This document shows positions 1-5,815 of a stretch of 6,007 nt of DNA, one piece after another. Each line of letters opens with the position of its first letter. The stretch's first letter is position 1. The notes under the pieces were generated by a model. It saw nothing but the letters and a program-made list of their open reading frames with translations, searched no databases and was not told the DNA's origin. Where the stretch lies: assembly GCA_014378125.1 (NCBI GenBank), contig JACMOG010000758.1, positions 1 to 6,007 of the forward strand. Reading direction: 5' to 3'. Position numbers and translations under genes: made by a program. This DNA comes from Vitreoscilla sp. (lineage in GTDB: Bacteria > Pseudomonadota > Gammaproteobacteria > Burkholderiales > Burkholderiaceae).

Positions 1-879
1 CGCGTGTTCCAGCGCGGCACGCCAGTCGGCCAGCACCGTGTCGCCGGTGTTGGAGCGGCTGAGCTGGATGGCGCGCGTGGTGTACGCGGCCGAGATGCCG
101 AATTCATCGGACGACTCGTTGGCCAGGCGCATCTGCTCGCGGGCGATCTCGGCCGCCTTGTCCGGCTGGCCGGCATCCAGCAGCACGTTGGCGATCAACG
201 CGCGCAGGTCGATGCGGCGCCAGATGGAACCGGTCTCGTCGGCCAGCTTGAGCGCCTGGTTGTAGCGCATCATGGCCTCGTCGTAGTGGCCTCCGCGGTT
301 CTTGACGAAGGCGGAGCTCATCAGCAGCCGCAGGCGCAGGTAGTCGGGCGGCGTGGCCGGCAGCAGCGCCGAGGCCTCGATGAGCTGGCGCTCGGCCTTG
401 CTCACCTCGCCGTGGGTCTGCAGCCACTGGCCGCGCAGCAGCATGGCCGCCGGGCGGGCCAGCGCAAGGTGGTCGGACAGGGATTCGATGCGGGCGGCCA
501 CCTGCTCGACCTGGTCGCCCTGGTTGAGTCTGACGTGCTGGGAGCCCACCTCCAGCATGGCCTCGAGCCAGCGCGGGTCGTCGTCGTGCAGCGTGCCGGC
601 GTAGCGCAGCAGCTCGACCGTGGCGGTCTCGGGCTGCGCGCGGCCGATGAATTGCAGCCGCTGCAATTCGTCGCCCGGCTTGAACGACGCGGCCACCGGA
701 AGCGCGGCAGGCGCCTGCCCGCCCACCGATTCGTCCGCCACGATGGCCCCGGCGCCCTGGGCCATCAGGCCCAGCATCGCCGCGACCACGGCGCCGCCCG
801 ACGCGCGGCGCAGCGCGGCGTGGAAGGCCAGGGGCGGGAAACGGCGCGGGCCGCTCCGGCCGAGCTTTTCGAGGGGCAT
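1..879 (-). CDS. Exported TPR-repeat protein, N-terminal part (C-terminus beyond window)
   Basis: This is an open frame of 293 codons from an ATG at 879 to the left edge, with no stop, so the protein is incomplete. The ATG is the first possible start, because an in-frame TGA lies upstream with no ATG, GTG or TTG in between. No clear Shine-Dalgarno is visible. Residues 1-45 look like a signal peptide with a long Arg-rich n-region (RR at 12-13 and 24-25), a hydrophobic core around 28-40, and a probable cleavage after Ala-Gly-Ala at 43-45. The rest is helical, with degenerate tetratricopeptide-like units of about 40 residues at roughly 140-175, 180-215, 220-255 and 260-293 (for example HYDEAMMRYNQALKLADE at 198-215). 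I infer a periplasmic protein-binding or sensor domain. Many proteins of this shape continue into a membrane helix and a GGDEF diguanylate cyclase or histidine kinase domain, but that part is not in the window. It lies 101 bases downstream of the glycosyltransferase gene on the same strand. Confidence 0.8.
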   Translation of the reverse strand, partial: MPLEKLGRSGPRRFPPLAFHAALRRASGGAVVAAMLGLMAQGAGAIVADESVGGQAPAALPVAASFKPGDELQRLQFIGRAQPETATVELLRYAGTLHDDDPRWLEAMLEVGSQHVRLNQGDQVEQVAARIESLSDHLALARPAAMLLRGQWLQTHGEVSKAERQLIEASALLPATPPDYLRLRLLMSSAFVKNRGGHYDEAMMRYNQALKLADETGSIWRRIDLRALIANVLLDAGQPDKAAEIAREQMRLANESSDEFGISAAYTTRAIQLSRSNTGDTVLADWRAALEHA

Positions 880-957
880 CGGAATGTCTATCGGAGAATT
901 CCGGGCGCGATTGAGGACCGGCGATCAGGTTCCGACGCATGGATTCCCCAAACAATT

Positions 958-970
958 CCGCTTCGAGCGG
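958..970 (-). terminator. Possible weak hairpin terminator after the glycosyltransferase gene
   Basis: Ten bases past the glycosyltransferase TAG, on the minus strand, there is a perfect 5-bp GC-rich stem with a 3-base loop (CCGCT-CGA-AGCGG), followed by AATTGTTT. The stem is short and the T tract is interrupted, so termination would be partial at best. It is the only terminator-like structure I found between the minus-strand genes. In such a GC-rich sequence a 5-bp stem can arise by chance. Confidence 0.22.
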
Positions 971-980
971 TCGACAAGCG

Positions 981-2279
981 CTAAATGTCGCGTTGCCACG
1001 TCGGCGCCAGGCCCAACAGCGTCTCCGCCAGGGTCGCCAGATCCACCGTCGCGGCATCGCCGGAAGCCAGCCGCGCGGCATTGGCGCAGCCGGCGCGGAT
1101 CTCGGCCGACGCGAGCAGGCGCTCGAGCGCCCGCGCGAGCGCGCGAGGGCGCGCGCCCGCGGCGCCACCCGCCAGCCCGCAACCGGCGGCGAGCGCCGTC
1201 ACCCGCGCGGCGTTGTCGAACTGGTCGTAGGCCAGCGGCACGATCACCTGGGGCACCCCGGCCCGCAAGGCCTCGGCCGTGGTGCCGATGCCGCCGTGGT
1301 GCACCAGCGCGGCCACGCGCGGCAGCAGGGCGCGCAGCGGCACGTAGGGCAGCCACAACACGTCGGCCGGCAACAGGGCCGGCACCTGGGCGCGATGGGG
1401 CGCCAGCAACACGGCGCGCCGGCCCAGGCGGCGGGCGGCCTCCAGCGAACGCGCCAGCCAACGCTGCGCCTGGCGGTTGCCGCTGCCGGGCGTGAATACC
1501 ACCGGCGCGGCGCCGGCGCGCAGGAAATCATCCATCTCGGCGGGCAGCGACGCGGCCAGGTGCGGGTCGTACAGCGCGAACGCGCCCTCGGCGAGCGGGC
1601 GCGGCCAGTCGGGCGGGGTAGCACCGAACCAGGGCGGAAACAGCGTGAGGTTGGCGTCGGCGATGCCTTGCAGCGTCGGGATGAAGTGGCGCACCGGCGC
1701 GAGCCCGTAGCGAGCGTAAGCGGCGTTGATGTCGGGCACGGCCACCGGGTCGACCAGCCTGGCGTCCACTTGGCGCCACAGCCAGCGGCGCCAGGCCAGC
1801 GGCATCCAGCGCGGGATCCGCAGCGGGCCGATGGTGAGCGGGTCATGCACCGTTCGCAGGTTGGCCGGCGCCAGCCAGGCGGCCACGAGGCGCAGGCCGG
1901 GCCGGCGCGCGCGCACCAGCGCGGCGCCCAGCAGCGCCAGCGGATGGGCGAGCAGCGCCAGCGGCTCGTCGGCCGGCAGCGTGGCCACGTAGTCGGGCAG
2001 GGCGTCGACGCCGTCGCGCATGCCGGCCCACAGCACGCCGAAGCCCTTGCGCGGATGCCAGACATCGGGGTGTTCGAGCGTGGCCCGGTACTGCGCCTCG
2101 GTGCCCAGCGCGTGGAACGGCACGCCCGCGCTGGCGGCCGCGGCGGCGTGCACCTGGATGCCCAGCAGCGTGACGCGGTGGCCGCGCGCGATCAGCTCGC
2201 GGGCGATGCGCAGGAACGGGTACACGTCGCCGGCGGTGCCGACGGCGAGGACGAGGACGTGGGGGCGGCGGCCGGCCAG
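981..2279 (-). CDS. RhlB-like GT1-family (MGT-type) glycosyltransferase
   Basis: The product probably transfers a sugar from a nucleotide-sugar donor to a lipid or small hydrophobic acceptor at the inner face of the membrane. From the start used here it has 432 residues, close to RhlB of Pseudomonas aeruginosa (about 426), which adds dTDP-rhamnose to a hydroxyalkanoyloxyalkanoate. RhlB-like landmarks in order are: N-terminal glycine-rich loop VGTAGDVYPF (13-22), WHPRKGFGVLW (74-84), PDINAAYARYGL (182-193), FPPWFGATPPDWPRPL (214-229), and the C-terminal donor-binding segment HHGGIGTTAEALRAGVPQV (327-345) followed by YDQFDNAARV (351-360). The Rossmann core at residues 7-22 must be included, yet no ATG, GTG or TTG lies just before it. 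The only plausible start is a CTG at 2279, four bases beyond the lepB stop and without a visible Shine-Dalgarno, so translation probably depends on coupling to lepB. The next in-frame GTG (2225) would remove the glycine loop, and an ATG start would need more than 80 residues encoded inside lepB. No RhlA-type acyltransferase or sugar-nucleotide gene is in view, so the substrate and a gene symbol cannot be assigned. Confidence 0.88.
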   Translation of the reverse strand: MAGRRPHVLVLAVGTAGDVYPFLRIARELIARGHRVTLLGIQVHAAAAASAGVPFHALGTEAQYRATLEHPDVWHPRKGFGVLWAGMRDGVDALPDYVATLPADEPLALLAHPLALLGAALVRARRPGLRLVAAWLAPANLRTVHDPLTIGPLRIPRWMPLAWRRWLWRQVDARLVDPVAVPDINAAYARYGLAPVRHFIPTLQGIADANLTLFPPWFGATPPDWPRPLAEGAFALYDPHLAASLPAEMDDFLRAGAAPVVFTPGSGNRQAQRWLARSLEAARRLGRRAVLLAPHRAQVPALLPADVLWLPYVPLRALLPRVAALVHHGGIGTTAEALRAGVPQVIVPLAYDQFDNAARVTALAAGCGLAGGAAGARPRALARALERLLASAEIRAGCANAARLASGDAATVDLATLAETLLGLAPTWQRDI

Positions 2280-2283
2280 GGGC

Positions 2284-2952
2284 TCAGTCCAGCGACTTGC
2301 CCGTGCGGGCCAGTCGCGGGTGCCAATGGTCGAGGATGTCGGCCGACACCACGATGTGGTTGGCCTTGCCGATGAGCAGCTCGCGCGACACCATGCCGAT
2401 GTAGCGCGAATCCTCGCTGTTGTCGCGGTTGTCGCCCAGCATGAAGTAGTGGCTGGGCGGCACGGTGAGCGGCGCCATGTCGCGGCGGGCGCGCACCGCG
2501 GGCAGGAACTGCACTGCGCGGGCGTTGCCATCGAGGTGCTCGGTGGCGTGCAGCGAATCGAGCGTGCGGCCCGGGGCCACCGCATCGGGCGCGTTCCAGG
2601 TGTCGTCGTAGCGGGCCACGACGCCGTTGACCATCAGCACGTCGCCGTGCATCTCGACGCGGTCGCCGGGCACGCCCACGATGCGCTTGATCAGCCGCAT
2701 GCCGTCGCGCGGCGAGGAGAACGTGACGATGTCGCCGCGCTGCGGATCGCCCAGCGGGGCCACGACGATGTCGGTGAGCGGCACCTTGATGTTGTAGGCC
2801 AGACGGTTGACGAACACGACGTCGCCCTCGAGCAGCGTGGGCCGCATCGAGCCGGACGGGATCGGGTTCCAGTCGGCCACGGCGGTGCGGAACACGCCGA
2901 AGCAAAGCAGGAACACGATGAAGCCCTTGTTCCTGGACAGCCATCGTTTCAT
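2284..2952 (-). CDS. lepB: Type I signal peptidase (LepB/S26 family), short form
   Basis: This membrane-bound Ser-Lys protease removes signal peptides from exported proteins on the periplasmic side. The product is 222 residues, clearly shorter than E. coli LepB (324). It has one obvious membrane helix (about residues 10-26, IVFLLCFGVF core) directly before box B, IPSGSMRPTLLEGD (31-44), where Ser35 is the expected nucleophile. Further boxes are RGDIVTF (72-78), MRLIKRIVGVPGD (85-97) with Lys89 as the expected general base, and GDNRDNSEDSRYIG (173-186). All catalytic boxes are intact, so it should be active. The segment between the Lys and last boxes (about 113-165) is variable. The ATG at 2952 is supported by a good Shine-Dalgarno, GGAG with six bases of spacing. 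The gene is not beside lepA or rnc, the usual neighbours of the housekeeping copy, so it may be a second signal peptidase (inference). It is followed immediately by the RhlB-like gene and is divergent from the CAP lipoprotein gene. Confidence 0.93.
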   Translation of the reverse strand: MKRWLSRNKGFIVFLLCFGVFRTAVADWNPIPSGSMRPTLLEGDVVFVNRLAYNIKVPLTDIVVAPLGDPQRGDIVTFSSPRDGMRLIKRIVGVPGDRVEMHGDVLMVNGVVARYDDTWNAPDAVAPGRTLDSLHATEHLDGNARAVQFLPAVRARRDMAPLTVPPSHYFMLGDNRDNSEDSRYIGMVSRELLIGKANHIVVSADILDHWHPRLARTGKSLD

Positions 2953-2962
2953 CGTCTTCTCC
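2953..2962 (-). promoter_or_regulatory. Ribosome binding site of lepB
   Basis: Reading the minus strand, GGAGAAGACG directly precedes the ATG at 2952. This places a purine-rich GGAG core six bases before the start and fixes the lepB start. It is the clearest Shine-Dalgarno in the window; the other genes here have weak or no visible ones. Confidence 0.7.
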
Positions 2963-3105
2963 GGGTTGCGTTGCGTGGGGGAGTCGGGTGGATCCCGGCG
3001 CTGCACGACAGTTCCCTTGGCGCGAGCGTTGGAGCATGCCACGCCGGCGCGATGAGCGATCATCGGGGTTGCGACCGTTCGTCCAATTCGTCTCCGCCTC
3101 GCCGA
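2953..3105. other. Divergent intergenic region between lepB and the CAP lipoprotein gene
   Basis: These 153 bases must hold the promoters for both directions if neither gene is read from elsewhere. The best sigma70-like candidate is on the minus strand towards lepB: TTGGAC (3086-3081), a 16-base spacer, then GATGAT (3064-3059). It matches 3 of 6 and 4 of 6 consensus bases, which is weak. I found no convincing plus-strand promoter, operator palindrome or riboswitch. An in-frame ATG at 3052 could extend the lipoprotein by 18 residues, but this would bury its signal peptide. Confidence 0.4.
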
Positions 3106-4134
3106 ATGCACACTCTCAAAGTCCTCTTCGCCCTGACCGCCGCCACGGCCCTCACCGCGTGCGGTGGTGGCGGAGGAGCGGACACGCCGCCGCCGCCCGC
3201 GCCCGACGTGGGAACGAACGGCACCTTGCAGACGAGCGCGGCGGCGGCAACCTACGCCGACGCACGCCGGAAGAATGCCTTCGACCAGCTCAATGCGGTG
3301 CGCCTGGGCGCGGGCGCGGGGTTGCTGGCGCAGTCGAGCAAGCTGGATACCTCGGCGTCCGACCACGCCAGCTACCTGAGCGTGAACGGTTTCGACACCG
3401 CCGACTCGGCACATGACGAGACGTCGACGCACGCCGGCTATACCGGCAGCAACCCGTTCCTGCGCATGAAGAGCGCCGGTTACGACTACTCGTATGCCAC
3501 CGAGGTGATCGGCGACATCGGCTCCACCTCCGCCACCAGCGACTGCGTGGGCGACCTGCTCGACACGGTCTATCACGCCGCCTCCATGCTCAGTCGCGTC
3601 ACCGACGTCGGCTTCGGCTTCGGGTCGGGCGCCGCGGCGGGCATGTGCACCATCGACATGGCTTCGCCCCTGAGCGGGGGCGCGGCCCTGCAGATCCCGC
3701 CGTCCGGCGCGATCGTGGCGTATCCGTACGCCGGCAGCACCGTGGCGCACGGCACGTTCCACGTGTCCAGCGAGAGCCCGCGCGTGTCGACGTCGCTGCT
3801 GCCGAACGCCACCGCCGGCACCCCCATCGTCGTCGGCTTCCGCAACCAGGACGTGGTGGCGGGCAGCGCGGTCACGATCACGCAGTTCACCATCGCCACG
3901 TCCAGCGGCACGACGCTGCCGGCCGTGATCCTGGGCGCCCCGGCCAGCGGCAGCGCCGCCGCCATCGCGGGTACGAACGTCAACGCCGACACCTCGCTCG
4001 ACACCGACTTCGCCGTCCTCGTGCCCCAGAGCCCGCTGGCCGCCGGCACCTACAAGGTCACGCTGGCGGCCACCATCAGCGGCGGCCGGGCGCTTGCGCT
4101 CGGCACGTGGTCGTTCACCGTGGCGGCGCCGTAG
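3106..4134 (+). CDS. CAP/SCP-domain lipoprotein with C-terminal beta-rich domain
   Basis: The product is a 342-residue secreted lipoprotein. Residues 1-18 form a lipoprotein signal peptide (Lys5, hydrophobic 6-15) ending in lipobox LTAC, so Cys19 is the predicted lipidated residue. It is followed by a five-glycine run and a Pro-rich linker (20-37) of the kind common in Burkholderiales lipoproteins. Residues about 52-185 resemble the CAP (SCP/PR-1) fold: FDQLNAVR (59-66) and SDHASYL (85-91), then AHDET (102-106), GYTGSNPFLRMKSAGY (111-126), a Glu at 133 and YHAASML (156-162). This is the bacterial CAP order His103/Glu105, Glu133, His157, the residues expected to line the CAP cavity. Cys147 and Cys181 could form a disulfide. 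Residues about 195-342 are rich in Thr, Ser, Val and Ala and look like an immunoglobulin-like beta sandwich ending in LGTWSFTV. The substrate or binding role of bacterial CAP proteins is mostly unknown. The ATG at 3106 is chosen because it puts the signal peptide at the N-terminus; an upstream in-frame ATG (3052) does not, and neither has a strong Shine-Dalgarno. Confidence 0.85.
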   Translation: MHTLKVLFALTAATALTACGGGGGADTPPPPAPDVGTNGTLQTSAAAATYADARRKNAFDQLNAVRLGAGAGLLAQSSKLDTSASDHASYLSVNGFDTADSAHDETSTHAGYTGSNPFLRMKSAGYDYSYATEVIGDIGSTSATSDCVGDLLDTVYHAASMLSRVTDVGFGFGSGAAAGMCTIDMASPLSGGAALQIPPSGAIVAYPYAGSTVAHGTFHVSSESPRVSTSLLPNATAGTPIVVGFRNQDVVAGSAVTITQFTIATSSGTTLPAVILGAPASGSAAAIAGTNVNADTSLDTDFAVLVPQSPLAAGTYKVTLAATISGGRALALGTWSFTVAAP

Positions 4135-4175
4135 GCGGGAAACGAGCTCGGGCCGCGTGCATCGACAATGCGCCG

Positions 4176-5777
4176 ATGACGCTCCCAGATTCCACCGAGT
4201 CCCCGCCCGTGCGCGCCCACCCGCTGGCGGTGGCGCACCGCTGGGTGGCCGTGCTCGTGCTGGGCTTCGCGTCCGGGCTGCCGCTGGCGCTGACCGGGCT
4301 GGCGATGCAGGCCTGGCTGACGATGGACGGGCTGGACCTGGCCGCGATCGGCTTCCTCACGCTGATCGGCATCCCGTACACGTTCAAGTTTTTGTGGGCG
4401 CCGCTGATGGATCGCGTCGACCTGCCGCTGCTGGGGCGGCGCCGCGGCTGGGTGGTGTTCACGCAGTTGCTGCTGGCGCTGGCGCTGTTGGCGCTGGCCG
4501 ACGTGTCGCCCAGGTTGGCGCTGCCGCTGTTCGCGGGGCTCGGCGTGGTGGTCGCCTTCATCAGCGCCTCGCAGGACATCGTCGTCGACGCCTATCGCGT
4601 GGACCTGCTGCCGGCGCGCGAACGCGGCGTCGGCGCGTCGCTGGCGGTCATGGGCTACCGCCTGGCCATGATCCTGTCTGGCGGCGTGGCGTTGATCTGG
4701 ACGGACCCGGTGCAAGGCAGCGGCATGAGCTGGCCCGAGGTCTATCGGCTGATGGCGGCGATCATGGCCGGCCTGGCGGTGTTCTCGGCGTTCGCGCTGC
4801 CGCGCCTCGCGCAGCCGCCCGCGCGCGCGCGTGACGCGTCGCGTGCGCCGGTGCGCCAGGACATGCGGGGCTTCCTCGCGGTGCTGGCCGCCGTGGCGGT
4901 GGGCGTCGTGTTCACGCAGACGCTGGGTGGCGTGATCGCCGGCTGGCTGCTGTCGCCCTGGTTCGGCGACGCGGTGGTCAAGGGCTCGCTGCAGGCCAAG
5001 TGGGTGGACCTGCTGGCGCTGCTGCTGGGCCTGGCGGCGACGCTGCCGCTGGCCGGGTTCGCCGCCCGCAAGGCGCGTTTCCAGACGCTGCTGGCGGGCC
5101 TCGACGCCTACTTCAGCCAGCCGCGCGCCTGGGCCTTCCTCGGGTTCATCGTGTTCTACAAGCTCACCGACGCGTTCCAGCTGTCGCTGCTGACGCCGTT
5201 CCTGCTGAAGGGCATGGCGTTCGGGCCGGCCGAGGTGGGCGTGGTCAACAAGCTGATCGGACTGCTGCTGACGGTGTTCGGTGCGCTGCTTGGCGGGCTG
5301 GTGATGCTGCGCTTGCGGCTGGTGTGGTCCCTGTTCGTGTTCGGACTGCTGCAGATGTCCAGCAGCCTCGCGTTCTGGTGGCTGGCCGTGCACGGCAAAG
5401 GGCAACTGGGAGGCTGGCTGATTCCCGCCTTTGACTTCGGCTTCGTCAAGCTGGTGAATCCGACGCTTGTCGACGGCGGCCTGCTGATGGCGGTGGCGAG
5501 CGAGAACCTGGCCAGCGGCATGGGCACCGCGGCCTTCCTCGCGTTCCTGATGAGCCTGACCAACCAGCGCTTCAGCGCGACCCAGTTCGCGCTGCTGTCA
5601 GCGTTCCAGTCGGTCGGCCGGGTCTGGATCGGGCCGCTGGCCGGCGTGCTCGCCGAGGCGATCGGCTGGCCGTCGTTCTTCCTCGTGGCCATCGCGATGG
5701 GCCTGCCCTCGCTTGTCATGCTGGGGCGCCTGTGGAAGCCGATCGATGCGCTGGACGTGCGCGCGTCTCCCTCTTGA
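4176..5777 (+). CDS. ampG: AmpG-type muropeptide permease (MFS)
   Basis: AmpG is an inner-membrane major facilitator that imports GlcNAc-1,6-anhydroMurNAc and its peptides for peptidoglycan recycling; it also affects induction of AmpC-type beta-lactamases where present. The product has 533 residues, with at least 12 hydrophobic segments. Motifs shared with E. coli AmpG (491 residues) are LGFASGLPLALT (29-40), FKFLWAPLMDR (70-80), GRRRGW (87-92), SASQDIVVDAY (130-140), GYRL (160-163; its Gly matches E. coli Gly151, where a loss-of-function mutation is known), YKLTDAF (328-334), EVGVVNK (353-359), ASGMGTAAFLAFLM (446-459) and FSATQFALLSAFQSVGR (466-482). Two parts depart from E. coli: an insert around 211-316 that holds two extra hydrophobic stretches (about 233-260 and 276-296), and about 25 extra residues around 408-435. 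The E. coli C-terminal extra helices are absent. ATG 4176 lies 41 bases after the lipoprotein stop and is the only ATG fitting the family N-terminus; no Shine-Dalgarno is clear. Confidence 0.93.
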   Translation: MTLPDSTESPPVRAHPLAVAHRWVAVLVLGFASGLPLALTGLAMQAWLTMDGLDLAAIGFLTLIGIPYTFKFLWAPLMDRVDLPLLGRRRGWVVFTQLLLALALLALADVSPRLALPLFAGLGVVVAFISASQDIVVDAYRVDLLPARERGVGASLAVMGYRLAMILSGGVALIWTDPVQGSGMSWPEVYRLMAAIMAGLAVFSAFALPRLAQPPARARDASRAPVRQDMRGFLAVLAAVAVGVVFTQTLGGVIAGWLLSPWFGDAVVKGSLQAKWVDLLALLLGLAATLPLAGFAARKARFQTLLAGLDAYFSQPRAWAFLGFIVFYKLTDAFQLSLLTPFLLKGMAFGPAEVGVVNKLIGLLLTVFGALLGGLVMLRLRLVWSLFVFGLLQMSSSLAFWWLAVHGKGQLGGWLIPAFDFGFVKLVNPTLVDGGLLMAVASENLASGMGTAAFLAFLMSLTNQRFSATQFALLSAFQSVGRVWIGPLAGVLAEAIGWPSFFLVAIAMGLPSLVMLGRLWKPIDALDVRASPS

Positions 5778-5815
5778 ATCGCTGGCTTTCGCGCTCACCT
5801 CCGCTCACGAACGCC

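Noticed and set aside
4..984. Plus-strand open frame (326 codons) opposite the TPR gene
   Set aside because: There are no recognisable motifs and the composition is Arg/Gly/His/Gln-rich. The minus-strand frame shows a signal peptide and regular helical repeats.
1119..1158. Two perfect 12-base palindromes (GCGCTCGAGCGC and GGGCGCGCGCCC) close together
   Set aside because: They lie within the glycosyltransferase coding region over Ala/Arg-rich codons. Such short GC palindromes are expected at this base composition, and no promoter or operator context is visible.
104..1168. Minus-strand open frame spanning the glycosyltransferase 3' end and the TPR gene
   Set aside because: It is out of frame with both genes, consists mainly of Arg, Ala, Gly and Pro, and contains no domain.
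939..2375. Long plus-strand open frame (478 codons) opposite the glycosyltransferase gene
   Set aside because: It is rich in Arg, Gly, Gln and His with no domain or hydrophobic pattern, and lies antisense to a gene with clear family motifs; this is typical of a shadow frame in GC-rich DNA.
4143..4150. CGAGCTCG palindrome between the CAP gene and ampG as a terminator
   Set aside because: It is eight bases without a loop or a following T tract, too small for an intrinsic terminator.
4820..4831. (CG)6 alternating tract, possible Z-DNA or slippage site
   Set aside because: It is short, stays in frame and encodes the Pro-Ala-Arg linker after the sixth AmpG helix. There is no sign of frameshift or regulatory use.
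4050..5405. Long minus-strand open frame (451 codons) opposite ampG
   Set aside because: The translation is a low-complexity Gln/His/Arg mixture produced by antisense reading of a Leu/Ala-rich membrane protein. AmpG motifs on the other strand are decisive.
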